A stretch of DNA of 64,000 nucleotides from Alkalihalobacillus sp. LMS6 (GTDB lineage: Bacteria; Bacillota; Bacilli; Bacillales; Bacillaceae_D), in assembly GCF_024362765.1 (NCBI RefSeq), contig NZ_CP093302.1, forward strand, positions 2,479,564 through 2,543,563, given 5' to 3'. Below are positions 19,359 to 30,155 of this stretch, one piece after another (the stretch's first letter is position 1; each line of letters begins with the position of its first letter). The translations under genes were made by a program, and so were the position numbers. The notes under the pieces are model-generated. The model was not told the DNA's origin, did not search any database, and was given only the letters and a program-made list of their open reading frames with translations.

Positions 19359-20287
19359 TGATCTAAATTCTCTCTCACTTTGTTTAAAATATCTTCCGCT
19401 CCTTGAGCCGAAAGCAACTCAGCTAAGTCTTGTCCCATTTTTTCAGGATCGCGACCTGTTAATGATTCTCTTAAAATCACTTTTCCATCAGGTGAGCCCA
19501 CTAACCCTGTTAACGAAATCTCCCCATCAGTATCAACAGTTGCAAACCCGCCAATAGGCACTTGGCATCCACCATTAAGCTTGTGTAAAAACGATCGTTC
19601 CGCTCTAACGGCTAAGGCTGTTTGTTGGTGATTAATCCGATTAAGAAGGGCTTTCACTTCATCGTCATCCTGTCGACATTCTAACCCTAGCGCACCTTGG
19701 CCAATCGCTGGAATACAATCTTCTGCAGGCAAATACTCGGTTACAGTGCCTTCTTCATACCCTAAACGATTCAAACCAGCAGCGGCTAGTACAATGGCAG
19801 AGAAGGATTCTTCCTTTAATTTTCTTAATCTCGTTTCTACATTGCCACGAATCCACTGAACTTTTAAATGCGGATACATGTGTAAAATTTGGGCAGATCT
19901 TCTTAAACTGCTCGTCCCAATGATTGCACCTTCTGGCAGTTCGTGAAGAGGAACATGATTTTCACTAATAATGGCATCTCTCGGGTCTTCACGGTCAGTA
20001 ATGGCACTCAAATCAAATTCAGGCAAAATTTCTGACGGTACATCTTTCATAGAATGGACAGCCACGTCAATTTCCCCTGTGCGTAAAGCTTCTTCAATTT
20101 CTTTTACGAAAAGCCCCTTTCCACCAACTTTGGAAAGCGTGACGTCTAAAATGCGATCGCCTTTTGTTACAATTTCTTTTATTTCAAACTCAAACGGTGC
20201 ATTCATTTGTTTAAACTGGTCAATGACCCAGTTCGTTTGCGTCATGGCAAGATTACTTCTTCTTGTACCAAGTACAATTTTTCTCAT
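19355..20287 (-). CDS. hemC: Hydroxymethylbilane synthase (porphobilinogen deaminase)
   Basis: 310 aa. N-terminal GTRRSNLAMTQTNWV, Asp-containing HSMKDVPSE, GTSSLRRSAQ, and the dipyrromethane-cofactor cysteine in LNGGCQVPIGG are all intact. It polymerises four porphobilinogens. RBS AGGAGG before the ATG. It appears to be first in the hemC-D-B-L unit, with a candidate promoter about 45 nt upstream. Confidence 0.98.
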   Translation of the reverse strand: MRKIVLGTRRSNLAMTQTNWVIDQFKQMNAPFEFEIKEIVTKGDRILDVTLSKVGGKGLFVKEIEEALRTGEIDVAVHSMKDVPSEILPEFDLSAITDREDPRDAIISENHVPLHELPEGAIIGTSSLRRSAQILHMYPHLKVQWIRGNVETRLRKLKEESFSAIVLAAAGLNRLGYEEGTVTEYLPAEDCIPAIGQGALGLECRQDDDEVKALLNRINHQQTALAVRAERSFLHKLNGGCQVPIGGFATVDTDGEISLTGLVGSPDGKVILRESLTGRDPEKMGQDLAELLSAQGAEDILNKVRENLDQ

Positions 20288-20328
20288 CCTTTTCCTCCTA
20301 AAACAGCTGTCGTTCGTTTATGTATTTA

Positions 20329-20357
20329 TCGTTATGTATTCACTTGTTTCACGTCAA
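20329..20357 (-). promoter_or_regulatory. Candidate promoter of hemCDBL
   Basis: Minus-strand TTGACG (20352-20357), a 17-nt spacer and TAACGA (20329-20334). The -35 is good, the -10 poor. It lies between the hemA terminator and hemC. Confidence 0.45.
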
Positions 20358-20430
20358 AGTGAATGAAAAAAGCGCAACGACGACGTTCTCCTCAACACGT
20401 GTTCACGCATTTGCGAGAACCGATGTTTTC

Positions 20431-20472
20431 ATAAAAAAAGAAATTAGACAGCTATCTTACGCTCAAGATGTC
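20431..20472 (-). terminator. Terminator between hemA and hemC
   Basis: Minus-strand hairpin with GACA/TGTC outer and CTT/AAG inner pairs, followed by a T-rich tail (T7). It lies in the 357-nt stretch 20288-20644 between hemA and hemC. That stretch also holds an inverted repeat with ACACGTGT in its centre (20383-20420) and no credible ORF, and so no hemX. Confidence 0.6.
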
Positions 20473-20644
20473 CACCTACTTCCTTTCTCTTAAGGTCGCC
20501 GACTGATGCGCTTATTTCTTATGCTTGCTGCTCGTACAATTTTCATTTAGTGTGAAATGGCTTTCTTAAGAGACGATCTCTTGTCATTACCTTTCATCAA
20601 TTATTCCCGCCAACTAACTGGTTGTAAACATCTTTTAGAAAGGT

Positions 20645-22018
20645 TTATGAGCGAAGTGCAATGCTTTCATCTAATTCGGTGAATGATCCACTTTCCTGTC
20701 TCCATAATGCTTTCATCTCACTTTGTCGTTCACGATCCTTTTGTTCTTCCAAAGATTCTTCAAGCGCAAAGATATCAGTAAACAATTGTAAAGAAGACTG
20801 CGCATCTGGTTCAGCAGCAAGTTCTTTTACTTTTGTTAACGGATCACGAAGCAATTGATTCACAATACTTTTTGTATGCTTACGCAACACCTTTAACTCT
20901 CGTTCAGTTAAATGAGGTAGTTTACGCTCAATACTTGACATCGTATCCCCTTGAATTTGTAATGCTTTTCCTCGTAAAGCTGTAATAATAGGAACGACAC
21001 CAAGTGTGTTTACCCACGTATTATACTCCACAATTTCTTCTTCAATCATGAGAGAAATCTTTTCTGCTTCTTTCTCACGCTCTTGTTTATTTGACTCGAC
21101 AATATGCTGCAAGTGGTCAATATCGTAAATATGAACATTTTCCCATTCATTTAACACAGGGTCGACATCCCGGGGAACAGCAATATCAATGATAAATAAA
21201 GGACGATCTTCTCGTTCCTGTAACGCATCTGACGTATTGTTTTGGGTAAGCACAAATTCCCTTGCACCTGTGGAACTAATCACCACATCTGCTTGCTTTA
21301 ATTGTTCAGTTAAATATTGAAAGGACACGGCTTCCCCGTTAAACTGATTCGCAAGCGCTTCCGCTTTATCAAGACTACGGTTCATCACAACGATGGAAGC
21401 GGCTCCATTCGCATGTATATGCTTTGCGGTAAGCTCACTCATTTCACCTGCACCCACAATGAGTACACGCTTTCCTTCAAAGCTTCCAAAGATTTTTTTC
21501 CCCAGCTCCACACCGGCATAGCTAACTGAAACGGCTTGAGAGGAGATCGCCGTCGTACTGTGAGCTCGTTTACCGAGTGTAATGGCTTGTTTAAATAATT
21601 GATTAAACACCGTTCCCGTCACTTGCAATGACTGGGCAAGTTGAAACGCTTGTTTGGCTTGACCTAAAATTTGTGTTTCGCCAATAACCATTGAATCAAG
21701 ACCACACGCTACTCGAAAAAGATGTTCGACCGCATGATCATTTTCTTTTATCGTCAAATATGACGTTAATTCATCTTTATTAATGGAGAACCAGTTTGCT
21801 AAAAAAGTTTTCGTGAAGTGCCTTCCGGTATGAATTTGATCTGCAACAACATAAAGCTCTGTGCGATTACACGTTGAAAGAATCACACATTCCATAATAC
21901 TTTTCGCTGAACGCAACTGGGCAAGTGCCGCTGGCAATTGCTCTTCATCAAAAGCTAGTTTCTCGCGAATTTCCACCGGGGCAGACTTATAATTCACTCC
22001 TACGACAATCGTATGCAT
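20645..22018 (-). CDS. hemA: Glutamyl-tRNA reductase
   Basis: 457 aa. N-terminal catalytic domain with the nucleophilic Cys in STCNRTELY (near 50), the MVIGETQILGQ motif, NADPH-binding GAGEMSELTAKHI, and a C-terminal dimerisation domain. It makes glutamate-1-semialdehyde from Glu-tRNA, the committed and usually regulated step of the C5 heme pathway. In B. subtilis hemA leads hemAXCDBL; here a 357-nt gap with a terminator separates it from hemC. RBS is a run of G before ATG. Confidence 0.98.
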   Translation of the reverse strand: MHTIVVGVNYKSAPVEIREKLAFDEEQLPAALAQLRSAKSIMECVILSTCNRTELYVVADQIHTGRHFTKTFLANWFSINKDELTSYLTIKENDHAVEHLFRVACGLDSMVIGETQILGQAKQAFQLAQSLQVTGTVFNQLFKQAITLGKRAHSTTAISSQAVSVSYAGVELGKKIFGSFEGKRVLIVGAGEMSELTAKHIHANGAASIVVMNRSLDKAEALANQFNGEAVSFQYLTEQLKQADVVISSTGAREFVLTQNNTSDALQEREDRPLFIIDIAVPRDVDPVLNEWENVHIYDIDHLQHIVESNKQEREKEAEKISLMIEEEIVEYNTWVNTLGVVPIITALRGKALQIQGDTMSSIERKLPHLTERELKVLRKHTKSIVNQLLRDPLTKVKELAAEPDAQSSLQLFTDIFALEESLEEQKDRERQSEMKALWRQESGSFTELDESIALRS

Positions 22019-22159
22019 TTAAAAAGCCCCCTAAAGCTGTACGTTTCCAATCTCTTACTTCTAATTTATCCAATTCTCATTATATCATGCCTAAATTATA
22101 ACATGTCTAAATAAGGACTCAAAATTTTTTTGTGAACAATCAGAGACAATCAAAACAAG

Positions 22160-22193
22160 TAAAAAATAAGCAGTGCATACACTACTTATTTTT
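22160..22193 (-). terminator. Terminator after engB
   Basis: Minus-strand AAATAAGTAGTG and CACTGCTTATTT arms form a 12-bp stem with one mismatch, followed by T-rich sequence. It overlaps the last codons of engB. Confidence 0.8.
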
Positions 22194-22781
22194 CGCCAAC
22201 TGTAAATGAGATTGAATCGTTTTCCAAGCTTCTTCTTTTCCATAACCACTTTCTGAGGAAAATAAAAGCAGCGGATCATCTGGGTCACGATCAAGTTCTT
22301 TGCTTATAATACTTAAGTGCTTTTGCCATTTAGATCTTGAGATTTTATCTGCTTTTGTTGCGACAATAATAACAGGAATCTCAAAATGTTTCATCCAGTT
22401 ATACATTAGCTTATCGTCTTCAGATGGCTTATGACGAGCATCCACTAGTTGTAAAACAGCTTTAAGCTCTTCTCTTTCCGACAAATACGTTTCAATCATT
22501 CGCCCCCATGCTGCACGTTCTGATTTTGATACTTTTGCATATCCGTAACCGGGAACATCAACGAAATACAGCATTTCATTAATTTCATAGAAATTAAGAG
22601 TTTGGGTTTTACCAGGTTGACCAGACGTTCTGGCCAACCCTTTTCGATTAAGCATTTTGTTAATAAACGAAGACTTTCCAACGTTAGATCGACCTGCTAG
22701 CGCAAGTTCTGGTAAACGCGTTGCTGGATATTGTTCCGGTTTAACTGCTACATGTTCTAGTTCAGCTTTTGTTACTTTCAT
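22182..22781 (-). CDS. engB: Ribosome biogenesis GTPase EngB/YsxC
   Basis: 199 aa. All GTPase motifs are visible: G1 GRSNVGKSS near 31, G3 DVPGYG near 75, G4 ATKADK near 141 and G5 FSSESGYG. EngB is an essential GTPase for 50S subunit assembly. It follows lonA by 2 nt and is certainly co-transcribed with it, as in B. subtilis. Confidence 0.97.
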   Translation of the reverse strand: MKVTKAELEHVAVKPEQYPATRLPELALAGRSNVGKSSFINKMLNRKGLARTSGQPGKTQTLNFYEINEMLYFVDVPGYGYAKVSKSERAAWGRMIETYLSEREELKAVLQLVDARHKPSEDDKLMYNWMKHFEIPVIIVATKADKISRSKWQKHLSIISKELDRDPDDPLLLFSSESGYGKEEAWKTIQSHLQLAKNK

Positions 22782-22783
22782 TT

Positions 22784-25117
22784 TTATTCTTCACTCTCAT
22801 TCAATGCGACTTCCAACACTTGATCCAAGTGTTCAACCAACACAATCGTTAGCTCTTCCCGAACGCTATCAGGAATATCGTCAATGTCTTTTTCGTTGTC
22901 TTTCGGGATAATAATCGTTGTTAAACCTGCTCGATGGGCGCTCATTGCTTTTTCTTTTAACCCACCAATTGGTAAAACCCTGCCTCTTAACGTAATTTCG
23001 CCTGTCATTCCGACCTCACGCTTCACTTTTCGACCAGTTAAGGCAGAAATCAACGCTGTCGCCATCGTAATACCTGCTGATGGACCGTCTTTTGGCGTTG
23101 CCCCTTCTGGAACATGGATGTGAATGTCAGTCTTATCATTAAAATCAGCCGCAATAGACAATTCTTCCGAGCGGGAACGAATGTAGCTAAACGCCGCTTG
23201 GGCAGACTCTTTCATCACGTCACCAAGTTTTCCTGTTAACGTTAACTTGCCTTTTCCTTTAACGGCAGACACTTCAATCGCCAGTGTTGTACCTCCAGCG
23301 GCTGTATAAGCTAATCCTGTCGCAGCACCGATTTGATCCTCTTGTTCTGCCATGCCGTAGCGGAACCTTGGCTTCCCGAGCATCTCTTCTACTAGCTTTT
23401 CCGTAACCGTTACCCGTTTACGTTCTTCCATCACAACCATTTTGGCTGCTTTTCGACACGCTGTCGCTAATTGGCGTTCAAGGTTTCGGACACCTGCTTC
23501 ACGCGTATAATACCGAATGATATTTGTGAGCGCTTCGTCTTTTACTGGCATTTGCGCTTTTGTTAAACCATGCTCTTTAATTTGTTTTGGGAGTAAATAG
23601 TTACGTGCAATTTGCTTTTTCTCTAGCTCCGTATAACCAGGAATTGAAATGATCTCCATTCGATCCAATAAAGGCGCAGGAATCGTGCCAATATTGTTTG
23701 CAGTTGTGACAAACATAACGTTGGAAAGATCATATGCTTCTTCTAAATAATGATCACTAAACGTATTGTTTTGTTCAGGGTCCAACACTTCAAGTAGTGC
23801 TGATGCTGGATCTCCTCTAAAGTCATTTGCCATTTTATCGATTTCGTCCAAGAGAAATACTGGATTAACGGTTTCCGCACGTTTCATTCCTTGAATGAGA
23901 CGACCTGGCATGGCTCCGACATACGTTCGACGATGACCTCGAATTTCTGCTTCGTCACGCACCCCACCTAACGACATCCGTACAAATTTACGATTTAACG
24001 AACGTGCAATTGAGCGAGCCAACGACGTTTTACCGACGCCAGGAGGGCCTGCAAGACAAAGGATCGGTCCTTTCATCGAATTCGTAAGTTTTCGAACGGC
24101 TAAATATTCAAGCACACGCTCTTTTACTTTTTCTAATCCATAGTGATCTTCATCAAGGATTTTGCCTGCTTTTTTCACATCAAGCTGATCTTCTGTTTGA
24201 GCGGTCCATGGAAGCTGGACGAGCCAGTCCAAGTACGTTCGCAAAATGGAACTCTCACCTGCATTTGCAGGCATTTTCTCGTAACGACTTAATTCTTTTA
24301 ATGCTTTTTCATACACATGTTCTGGCATTTCCGCAGCTTCAATTTTTTCTTTTAACTCTGCGATTTCACCTGTTTTTCCTTCACGATCACCAAGCTCTTT
24401 TTGAATAGCTTTCATTTGCTCGCGAAGATAATACTCTTTTTGCGTCTTTTCCATTGATTTCTTAACGCGTTGGCCAATTTTTTTCTCTAATCCTAATACT
24501 TCTTGCTCATTCCCAAGATATTCGATTAGCTTTTTTAGCCGCTCTTTTACATCGATTAACTCAAGTAGCGTTTGTTTTTGTGCTAATTTTAACGTTAAAT
24601 TTGCAGAGATTAAATCAGCAAATTTCTCGGGAACCGTTGTTTCTTTTAATGTTGCTAAAGTTTCCTGAGAAGCACGTTTTGATTGCTTCGAGAATTGATC
24701 ATACATGGAAAGCAGTGTTCGCATTAACGCTTCTGTTTCAGAATCTGCTTTTGTATCCTCATCGAACAAAGTAACATCTGCAACTAACACATCTCCATGG
24801 TCATTAAATGTGACAAGCTCGGCACGCTGTACGCCTTCGACTTGCACACGAACCGTTCCGTTCGCAAGCTTCGTGGACTGCACAATTTTCGCAAACGTTC
24901 CTACTCTATATAAATCTTCTTCCGTTGGATCTTCTTTTGTTGTTTGTTTTTGTGTTGCTAAAAATAAATATTGATCGTTCTGTTTAGCTTCTTCTAATGC
25001 TTTTACCGATTTTTCACGACCTACGTCTAAGTGCATAATTGCCCCTGGGAAGATTAATACACCACGCAAAGGAAGGAGCGGAACTCGGCGTTCTTGTAAT
25101 TGGTCAACCATCCGCAT
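22784..25117 (-). CDS. lonA: ATP-dependent protease La (LonA)
   Basis: 777 aa. N-terminal substrate-binding domain (about 10-205), coiled coil, AAA+ module with Walker [10 protein letters not shown] near 355 and Walker [10 protein letters not shown], and a C-terminal protease domain with the Ser in KDGPSAG and the paired Lys in [13 protein letters not shown]. It degrades misfolded and regulatory proteins in the cytosol. First gene of lonA-engB. B. subtilis has the same lonB-lonA neighbourhood. Confidence 0.98.
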   Translation of the reverse strand: MRMVDQLQERRVPLLPLRGVLIFPGAIMHLDVGREKSVKALEEAKQNDQYLFLATQKQTTKEDPTEEDLYRVGTFAKIVQSTKLANGTVRVQVEGVQRAELVTFNDHGDVLVADVTLFDEDTKADSETEALMRTLLSMYDQFSKQSKRASQETLATLKETTVPEKFADLISANLTLKLAQKQTLLELIDVKERLKKLIEYLGNEQEVLGLEKKIGQRVKKSMEKTQKEYYLREQMKAIQKELGDREGKTGEIAELKEKIEAAEMPEHVYEKALKELSRYEKMPANAGESSILRTYLDWLVQLPWTAQTEDQLDVKKAGKILDEDHYGLEKVKERVLEYLAVRKLTNSMKGPILCLAGPPGVGKTSLARSIARSLNRKFVRMSLGGVRDEAEIRGHRRTYVGAMPGRLIQGMKRAETVNPVFLLDEIDKMANDFRGDPASALLEVLDPEQNNTFSDHYLEEAYDLSNVMFVTTANNIGTIPAPLLDRMEIISIPGYTELEKKQIARNYLLPKQIKEHGLTKAQMPVKDEALTNIIRYYTREAGVRNLERQLATACRKAAKMVVMEERKRVTVTEKLVEEMLGKPRFRYGMAEQEDQIGAATGLAYTAAGGTTLAIEVSAVKGKGKLTLTGKLGDVMKESAQAAFSYIRSRSEELSIAADFNDKTDIHIHVPEGATPKDGPSAGITMATALISALTGRKVKREVGMTGEITLRGRVLPIGGLKEKAMSAHRAGLTTIIIPKDNEKDIDDIPDSVREELTIVLVEHLDQVLEVALNESEE

Positions 25118-25204
25118 GACACCTCCGCTTTTATCTTTATAAAAAATTCATTATGTCTAATCATCTTATTTCTATGCTGAAAATTTAAAACGATGATATA
25201 CACA

Positions 25205-25250
25205 ATGGATAAAGCGCCATTCTTAGAAGAGTGACGCTTCAATCATCCAT
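25205..25250 (-). terminator. Weak hairpin between lonB and lonA
   Basis: Minus-strand TGGAT...AAGCG and CGCTT...ATCCA arms around an A/T loop, with no long T run after it. It could partly separate the lonB and lonA units. Confidence 0.35.
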
Positions 25251-25309
25251 TTTCGCTTTTGTTAACCATCTACTCATTCTAGCTTACGAAGGGCTTTGTT
25301 GTCCATTAA

Positions 25310-26980
25310 TTAGATTGGAACAATTCCTCCAGTTGAGAAGGTTTGTGCAGGAATGACATTTTCATCATCTTCCTCCTTGCAGAACGCTAAATCAAAGACT
25401 TCATCTAGTGTTGTAACTGCAATCACTTCAATTCCATCAATTTTCTTTAATATCGCTTGTTCGTTTTCTTTTGGAATAATGACGGTTTTTGCACCAGCCA
25501 TTTTTGCTGCCTTTACTTTTGCAATGACACCACCAATTGGTTTTACTTTTGCATGAATACTTAACTCACCTGTCATGGCGACTTCATTTGATACAGGTAC
25601 TTGTTCAATCCCTGAATAAATCCCTGTCGCAATCGCTATACCGGCTGACGGTCCGTCTACAGGAGTTCCACCTGGAAAATTAACATGGATATCATAATCA
25701 TTCGTTGGTACACCTTTCCGTTTTAAAACAGAAATGACGTTCTCAACCGAGGAGCGAGCCATACTTTTCCGCTTAATAGAGCGAACTTGTGACCCGGATT
25801 GTTCTTCTTCTGCAATTCCAGTTATCGTCAGCTTCCCATGACCTACGTTTTCGTGAACGAGAACCTCAATCTCAAGTAATGCACCACTGGTTGGCCCTGT
25901 AACAGCTAAGCCGTTTACTAACCCGATCGCAGGTGTTTCGTGAATTTGTCGCTCAGGTCTCGGTGCCATTTGACTTGAATGCGCCACCCACTCAATATCT
26001 TGCAGTTGAACTTCTTGACGACCATCTGCACGGGCTGCACCAACAGCGATTTGGAGCATATTAACGGTTTCACGACCGTTCGTGGCGTAAGAAGCGATCT
26101 TTTTTGAGGCTTCAGTAGTAAGGGTCATCGCTGCTTTTTCAGCTGCTCGCTGTGCGATTTCTTCAATTTCAGACGGATCTAATCCTCTAAAAAACACTTC
26201 CAAACAACGAGAACGAATCGCAGGTGGCATTTCTTCTGGTTGTCTCGTCGTAGCAGCAATTAGGCGAAAATCTGCTGGTAAGCCTCGTCTGAAAATATCA
26301 TGGATGTGGGAAGGAATTTGGTCGTTTTCTGAACTATAATAGGCGCTCTCTAAAAAAACTTTTCGATCTTCAAGCACTTTTAATAATTTATTCTGTTGGA
26401 TCGTGTGTAATTCACCAATTTCATCAATAAACAAAATTCCACCATGTGCCTTTGTCACAGCTCCTGGCTTAGGTTGGGGAACACCAGCTTGGCCCATTGC
26501 GCCAGCTCCTTGATAAATTGGATCGTGTACAGAACCAATTAACGGATCGGCAATCCCTCTTTCATCAAATCTTGACGTAGCGCCATCTACTTCTACAAAA
26601 ACCGCCGTTGACTGAAACGGCGACTGGTCACTTTTTTTCGCTTCGTCGAGTACAAGTCGAGCTGCGGCTGTTTTCCCGACTCCTGGAGGACCGTAAATGA
26701 TGACATGCTGCGGATTTGCGCCGCATAATGCCATTCTTAATGTTTTAAGCCCATCTTCTTGTCCAACAACTTCTGATAATGATCTCGGACGAACTTTTTC
26801 TGCTAACGGTTCTGATAATCGGATTGCTCGTAATTTTTTCATTTTATCTAATTCGATTTTAGATTCCTTATCAATATACGTTTTTTGACTACGCTGGTTT
26901 TTTAACAAGTTCCAAAAATAAACTCCGATGATAATGCCAAAAAATAATTGGACAAATAATGCAATCGTTGTAAAGCCCAT
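25310..26980 (-). CDS. lonB: Lon-like protease LonB (membrane-anchored)
   Basis: 556 aa from the ATG at 26980, which has AGGAGG 7 nt upstream; the open frame extends to 27127 but without an RBS and over the clpX terminator. One N-terminal membrane segment (about 4-24) is followed by an AAA+ module with [10 protein letters not shown], Walker B GILFIDEIGEL, and a Lon protease domain with VDGPSAGIAIATG. There is no Lon N-domain. In B. subtilis LonB is forespore-specific and made under sigma-F control; I see no clear promoter here. Confidence 0.95.
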   Translation of the reverse strand: MGFTTIALFVQLFFGIIIGVYFWNLLKNQRSQKTYIDKESKIELDKMKKLRAIRLSEPLAEKVRPRSLSEVVGQEDGLKTLRMALCGANPQHVIIYGPPGVGKTAAARLVLDEAKKSDQSPFQSTAVFVEVDGATSRFDERGIADPLIGSVHDPIYQGAGAMGQAGVPQPKPGAVTKAHGGILFIDEIGELHTIQQNKLLKVLEDRKVFLESAYYSSENDQIPSHIHDIFRRGLPADFRLIAATTRQPEEMPPAIRSRCLEVFFRGLDPSEIEEIAQRAAEKAAMTLTTEASKKIASYATNGRETVNMLQIAVGAARADGRQEVQLQDIEWVAHSSQMAPRPERQIHETPAIGLVNGLAVTGPTSGALLEIEVLVHENVGHGKLTITGIAEEEQSGSQVRSIKRKSMARSSVENVISVLKRKGVPTNDYDIHVNFPGGTPVDGPSAGIAIATGIYSGIEQVPVSNEVAMTGELSIHAKVKPIGGVIAKVKAAKMAGAKTVIIPKENEQAILKKIDGIEVIAVTTLDEVFDLAFCKEEDDENVIPAQTFSTGGIVPI

Positions 26981-27081
26981 TTGTATGCCTCCTAAATAGT
27001 ATGTTGTCGTTAGTATGACCTTGAGGCAAGCCATTAGTCTTAAACATCGAAGCGCATTATTTCCAATTCTAAACACGATGC

Positions 27082-27116
27082 AAAAAAACCACGTTAGCTC
27101 ATCGCCAACGTGGTTT
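27082..27116 (-). terminator. Terminator after clpX
   Basis: Minus-strand ACCACGTT and AACGTGGT arms around a 10-nt loop followed by T7. It is just past the clpX stop. Confidence 0.92.
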
Positions 27117-27119
27117 CTC

Positions 27120-28391
27120 TTACGCACTTTCTTTCGGTTTGTTTAAAGACAGCTCTGTTCCATCAGCTGATTTAATAATCGGCGCCGCACCATCGGTAAT
27201 ACAGCCTTCATGAATGATACATTTCACTGCATCTTCTCTTGAAGGAAGATCAAACATTACATCAAGCATAATGCTTTCGATGATGGAACGAAGTCCACGA
27301 GCACCTGTTTTACGTTCAATTGCTTTTTTCGCAATTTCTTTCAATGCTTCTTCTGTAAACTCTAGCTCAACTTCATCAAGCTCAAGTAGTTTTTGATACT
27401 GTTTAACGAGCGCATTTTTTGGCTGCGTTAAAATTTCAACGAGGGCATCTGTATCAAGAGGAGCAAGACTTGAAATAATCGGAAGACGTCCGATGAATTC
27501 TGGAATTAAGCCAAATTTAAGAAGATCTTCTGGAAGCACTTTTGATAAGTACTCGCCTGGTTTTAGCTCTTCTTGTTTTGAATCATCTGAGCCAAAGCCA
27601 ATGATTTTCTTACCTAAACGGCTTTTAATGATTTGTTCTATTCCATCAAATGCTCCACCACAAATAAAGAGAACATTCGTCGTATCAATTTGAATAAATT
27701 CTTGATGAGGATGCTTTCTACCACCTTGTGGCGGTACACTCGCTGTTGTTCCTTCAAGAATTTTCAATAGTGCTTGTTGAACACCTTCACCGGAAACATC
27801 TCGTGTAATTGATGGATTTTCGGATTTACGAGCAACTTTATCAATCTCATCAATATAAATAATCCCTTTTTCCGCTTTTTCCACATCATAATCAGCCGCT
27901 TGAATTAGTTTGAGTAAAATGTTTTCTACATCTTCACCTACATAACCAGCTTCTGTTAATGAAGTCGCATCAGCAATAGCAAACGGCACATTTAAAATTC
28001 GAGCAAGTGTTTGTGCAAGTAATGTTTTACCGCTTCCTGTTGGTCCAATGAGCGTGATATTACTTTTCGCCAGCTCTACATCTTCAGAGCGAGCCATTGA
28101 GTTGATTCGCTTATAGTGGTTGTAGACTGCAACGGCTAATGATTTCTTTGCATCACGCTGACCAATAACGTAATCATCAAGAATGACACAAATTTCACTT
28201 GGCTTCGGGATTTCTTCTAACTCCACTTCATCTTCCGTTCCAAGCTCTTCTTCCACAATCTCTGTACAAAGCTCGATGCACTCATCACATATATAGACGC
28301 CAGGTCCAGCTACTAGCTTTCTCACTTGATCTTGTGTTTTTCCGCAAAAAGAACATTTCAACTGCCCTTTTTCTTCGTTAAATTTAAACAT
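27120..28391 (-). CDS. clpX: ATP-dependent Clp protease unfoldase ClpX
   Basis: 423 aa from the ATG at 28391, with a GGGGTGAGG RBS; the 20-residue upstream extension lacks an RBS. N-terminal C4 zinc finger (CSFC ... CDEC near 11-36), AAA+ module with Walker A GPTGSGKT, Walker B IYIDEID, and a ClpP-contacting loop with IIGFG. It unfolds substrates for ClpP. It lies downstream of tig, as in B. subtilis. The 311-nt tig-clpX gap holds the tig terminator and otherwise nothing I can name. Confidence 0.98.
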   Translation of the reverse strand: MFKFNEEKGQLKCSFCGKTQDQVRKLVAGPGVYICDECIELCTEIVEEELGTEDEVELEEIPKPSEICVILDDYVIGQRDAKKSLAVAVYNHYKRINSMARSEDVELAKSNITLIGPTGSGKTLLAQTLARILNVPFAIADATSLTEAGYVGEDVENILLKLIQAADYDVEKAEKGIIYIDEIDKVARKSENPSITRDVSGEGVQQALLKILEGTTASVPPQGGRKHPHQEFIQIDTTNVLFICGGAFDGIEQIIKSRLGKKIIGFGSDDSKQEELKPGEYLSKVLPEDLLKFGLIPEFIGRLPIISSLAPLDTDALVEILTQPKNALVKQYQKLLELDEVELEFTEEALKEIAKKAIERKTGARGLRSIIESIMLDVMFDLPSREDAVKCIIHEGCITDGAAPIIKSADGTELSLNKPKESA

Positions 28392-28667
28392 AACCTCACC
28401 CCTTACAGGATTTCTTTTTTCGATTTGAATACAATTAAACTGTAATGTCAAATCATTTTAGCATAGACTAATTCAACAAACTAGAAATATGCATTTTATG
28501 TACGAGTTCAAGCAGATTGCTATTCCTCTACCCTCTCTGAGTACAATTCAAGCTTAAATCAAAAAATCCTTTTTTTTAAGCTACTATCATTTTGTTCAAT
28601 TTAAAGGGCAATCATACTAAGCATATGAATATAGGACTGCTTTCATGCAGGATGACGTTTGATAATT

Positions 28668-28696
28668 GAAAAAGGTACGGGAGTTAGCCCGCACCT
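28668..28696 (-). terminator. Terminator after tig
   Basis: Minus-strand GGTGCGGG and CCCGTACC arms with a 6-nt loop followed by T5. It separates tig from clpX. Confidence 0.9.
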
Positions 28697-28702
28697 TTCA
28701 CA

Positions 28703-30001
28703 TTAAGCTGTCGCTTCTTTGCTATGATCAACTAATACGTCAATGGCTTTACGCATTTTAAGATCACCTTTCACTGTATCAAGACCACCTTGTGCAGATA
28801 ACAATGCTTTAATTTCGTCAGCTGAACGTTGATACATGTCAGCCATTTTTTGAATTTCTTCTTCCACTTCTTCATCCGATACTTGAACGTCTTCCTGTTC
28901 AGAGATCGCTTCAAGCGTTAAGTTTACACGTACACGCTTTTCTCCGTCTTCTTTGAACTGGCTACGCATATCTTCTTCTGTTTGACCAGAGAACTGGAAG
29001 TACATTTCTAAGTTCATGCCTTGAGCTTGGAGACGTTGTCCAAATTCTTGTAGCATACGATCAACTTCAGAATTAACCATCGCTTCTGGTACAGTAATGT
29101 CAGCTTGATCAGCAGCTTTTTCTAGAAGGGCGTCACGTACTGCATTTTCTGAATCAGTCTTTCTTTGGTCTTCAAGCGTCTTACGTAATTCCGTTTTAAG
29201 CTCGTCCAAAGATTCAACATTTTCGTTAGCGTCTTTTGCAAATTCATCATCAAGTTCAGGAAGCTCTTTACGCTTAACGTCATGAATTTTCACTTTAAAC
29301 GTTGCTGGCTTACCAGCTAAGTCTTCTGCGTGGTACTCTTCAGGGAACGTTACTTCTACATCTTTTTCATCGCCTGTTTTTAGACCAACAAGTTGTTCTT
29401 CAAAACCTGGGATAAACGAATTAGAACCAATTTCTAGTGAATAGTTCTCTGCCGTTCCGCCTTCAAATGCTTCCCCGTTCGCAAAGCCTTCGAAATCTAG
29501 AACAGCTGTATCGCCGTCTTGGATTTCTCCGTCTTCAACAACAACAAGCTCAGCATGACGTTCTTGAAGTTTTGTTACTTCTTCTTCAACGTCTTCATCT
29601 GTCACTTCTGTACTTGGGACGTCTACTTCTAATCCTTTGTAGTCACCAAGTTTCACTTCTGGTTTAACCGTTACCGTCGCTTTAAATACCGCTTTTTCGT
29701 TTTTGCCAATTGACTCAATGTCCACTTCTGGACGATCAACCGGAAAGATTCCTGTTTCTTCTACAGCATTTGAATATGCTTCTGGAAGCATAAGGTCAAT
29801 GGCATCTTGGTATAAAGACTCAACACCAAATTGCTTTTCAAAAAGACTTCTAGGCATTTTCCCTTTACGAAACCCAGGTACATTCACTTTCTGTACAACT
29901 TTTTTAAAAGCTTTATCTAAAGCGTCGTTGACTTTATCTGCTTCAACTTCAAACGTTAAGACGCCTGTATTTTGTTCTGTTTTTTCCCAATTTGCAGACA
30001 T
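28703..30001 (-). CDS. tig: Trigger factor
   Basis: 432 aa from the ATG at 30001. An ATG six codons earlier lies inside the Shine-Dalgarno region (TTGGAGGG). Ribosome-binding N-domain with the signature [10 protein letters not shown] near 43, FKBP-type prolyl isomerase domain (about 150-245) and the C-terminal chaperone arms. Strongly acidic composition. It binds nascent chains at the ribosome exit. Confidence 0.98.
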   Translation of the reverse strand: MSANWEKTEQNTGVLTFEVEADKVNDALDKAFKKVVQKVNVPGFRKGKMPRSLFEKQFGVESLYQDAIDLMLPEAYSNAVEETGIFPVDRPEVDIESIGKNEKAVFKATVTVKPEVKLGDYKGLEVDVPSTEVTDEDVEEEVTKLQERHAELVVVEDGEIQDGDTAVLDFEGFANGEAFEGGTAENYSLEIGSNSFIPGFEEQLVGLKTGDEKDVEVTFPEEYHAEDLAGKPATFKVKIHDVKRKELPELDDEFAKDANENVESLDELKTELRKTLEDQRKTDSENAVRDALLEKAADQADITVPEAMVNSEVDRMLQEFGQRLQAQGMNLEMYFQFSGQTEEDMRSQFKEDGEKRVRVNLTLEAISEQEDVQVSDEEVEEEIQKMADMYQRSADEIKALLSAQGGLDTVKGDLKMRKAIDVLVDHSKEATA

Positions 30002-30155
30002 AATATTTCCCTCCAACATGTAATTTCTACACTACTTTATCACGTTTTTGACAACCATTCCATTATAACATATCGATTTTATCTTTCAATGTCTTCCTCT
30101 TCCTTAAATTAACCGACACTACATTCCTAAATATAATACAAATCATGTTCCTTCA

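Noticed and set aside
20288-20644. Remnant of hemX
   Set aside because: I read the minus-strand frames and saw only very short frames (16-18 codons) with no hydrophobic HemX-like segments.
26981-27127. Longer LonB start at 27127
   Set aside because: It would overlap the clpX terminator, lacks an RBS and adds a non-homologous leader; the ATG at 26980 has AGGAGG.
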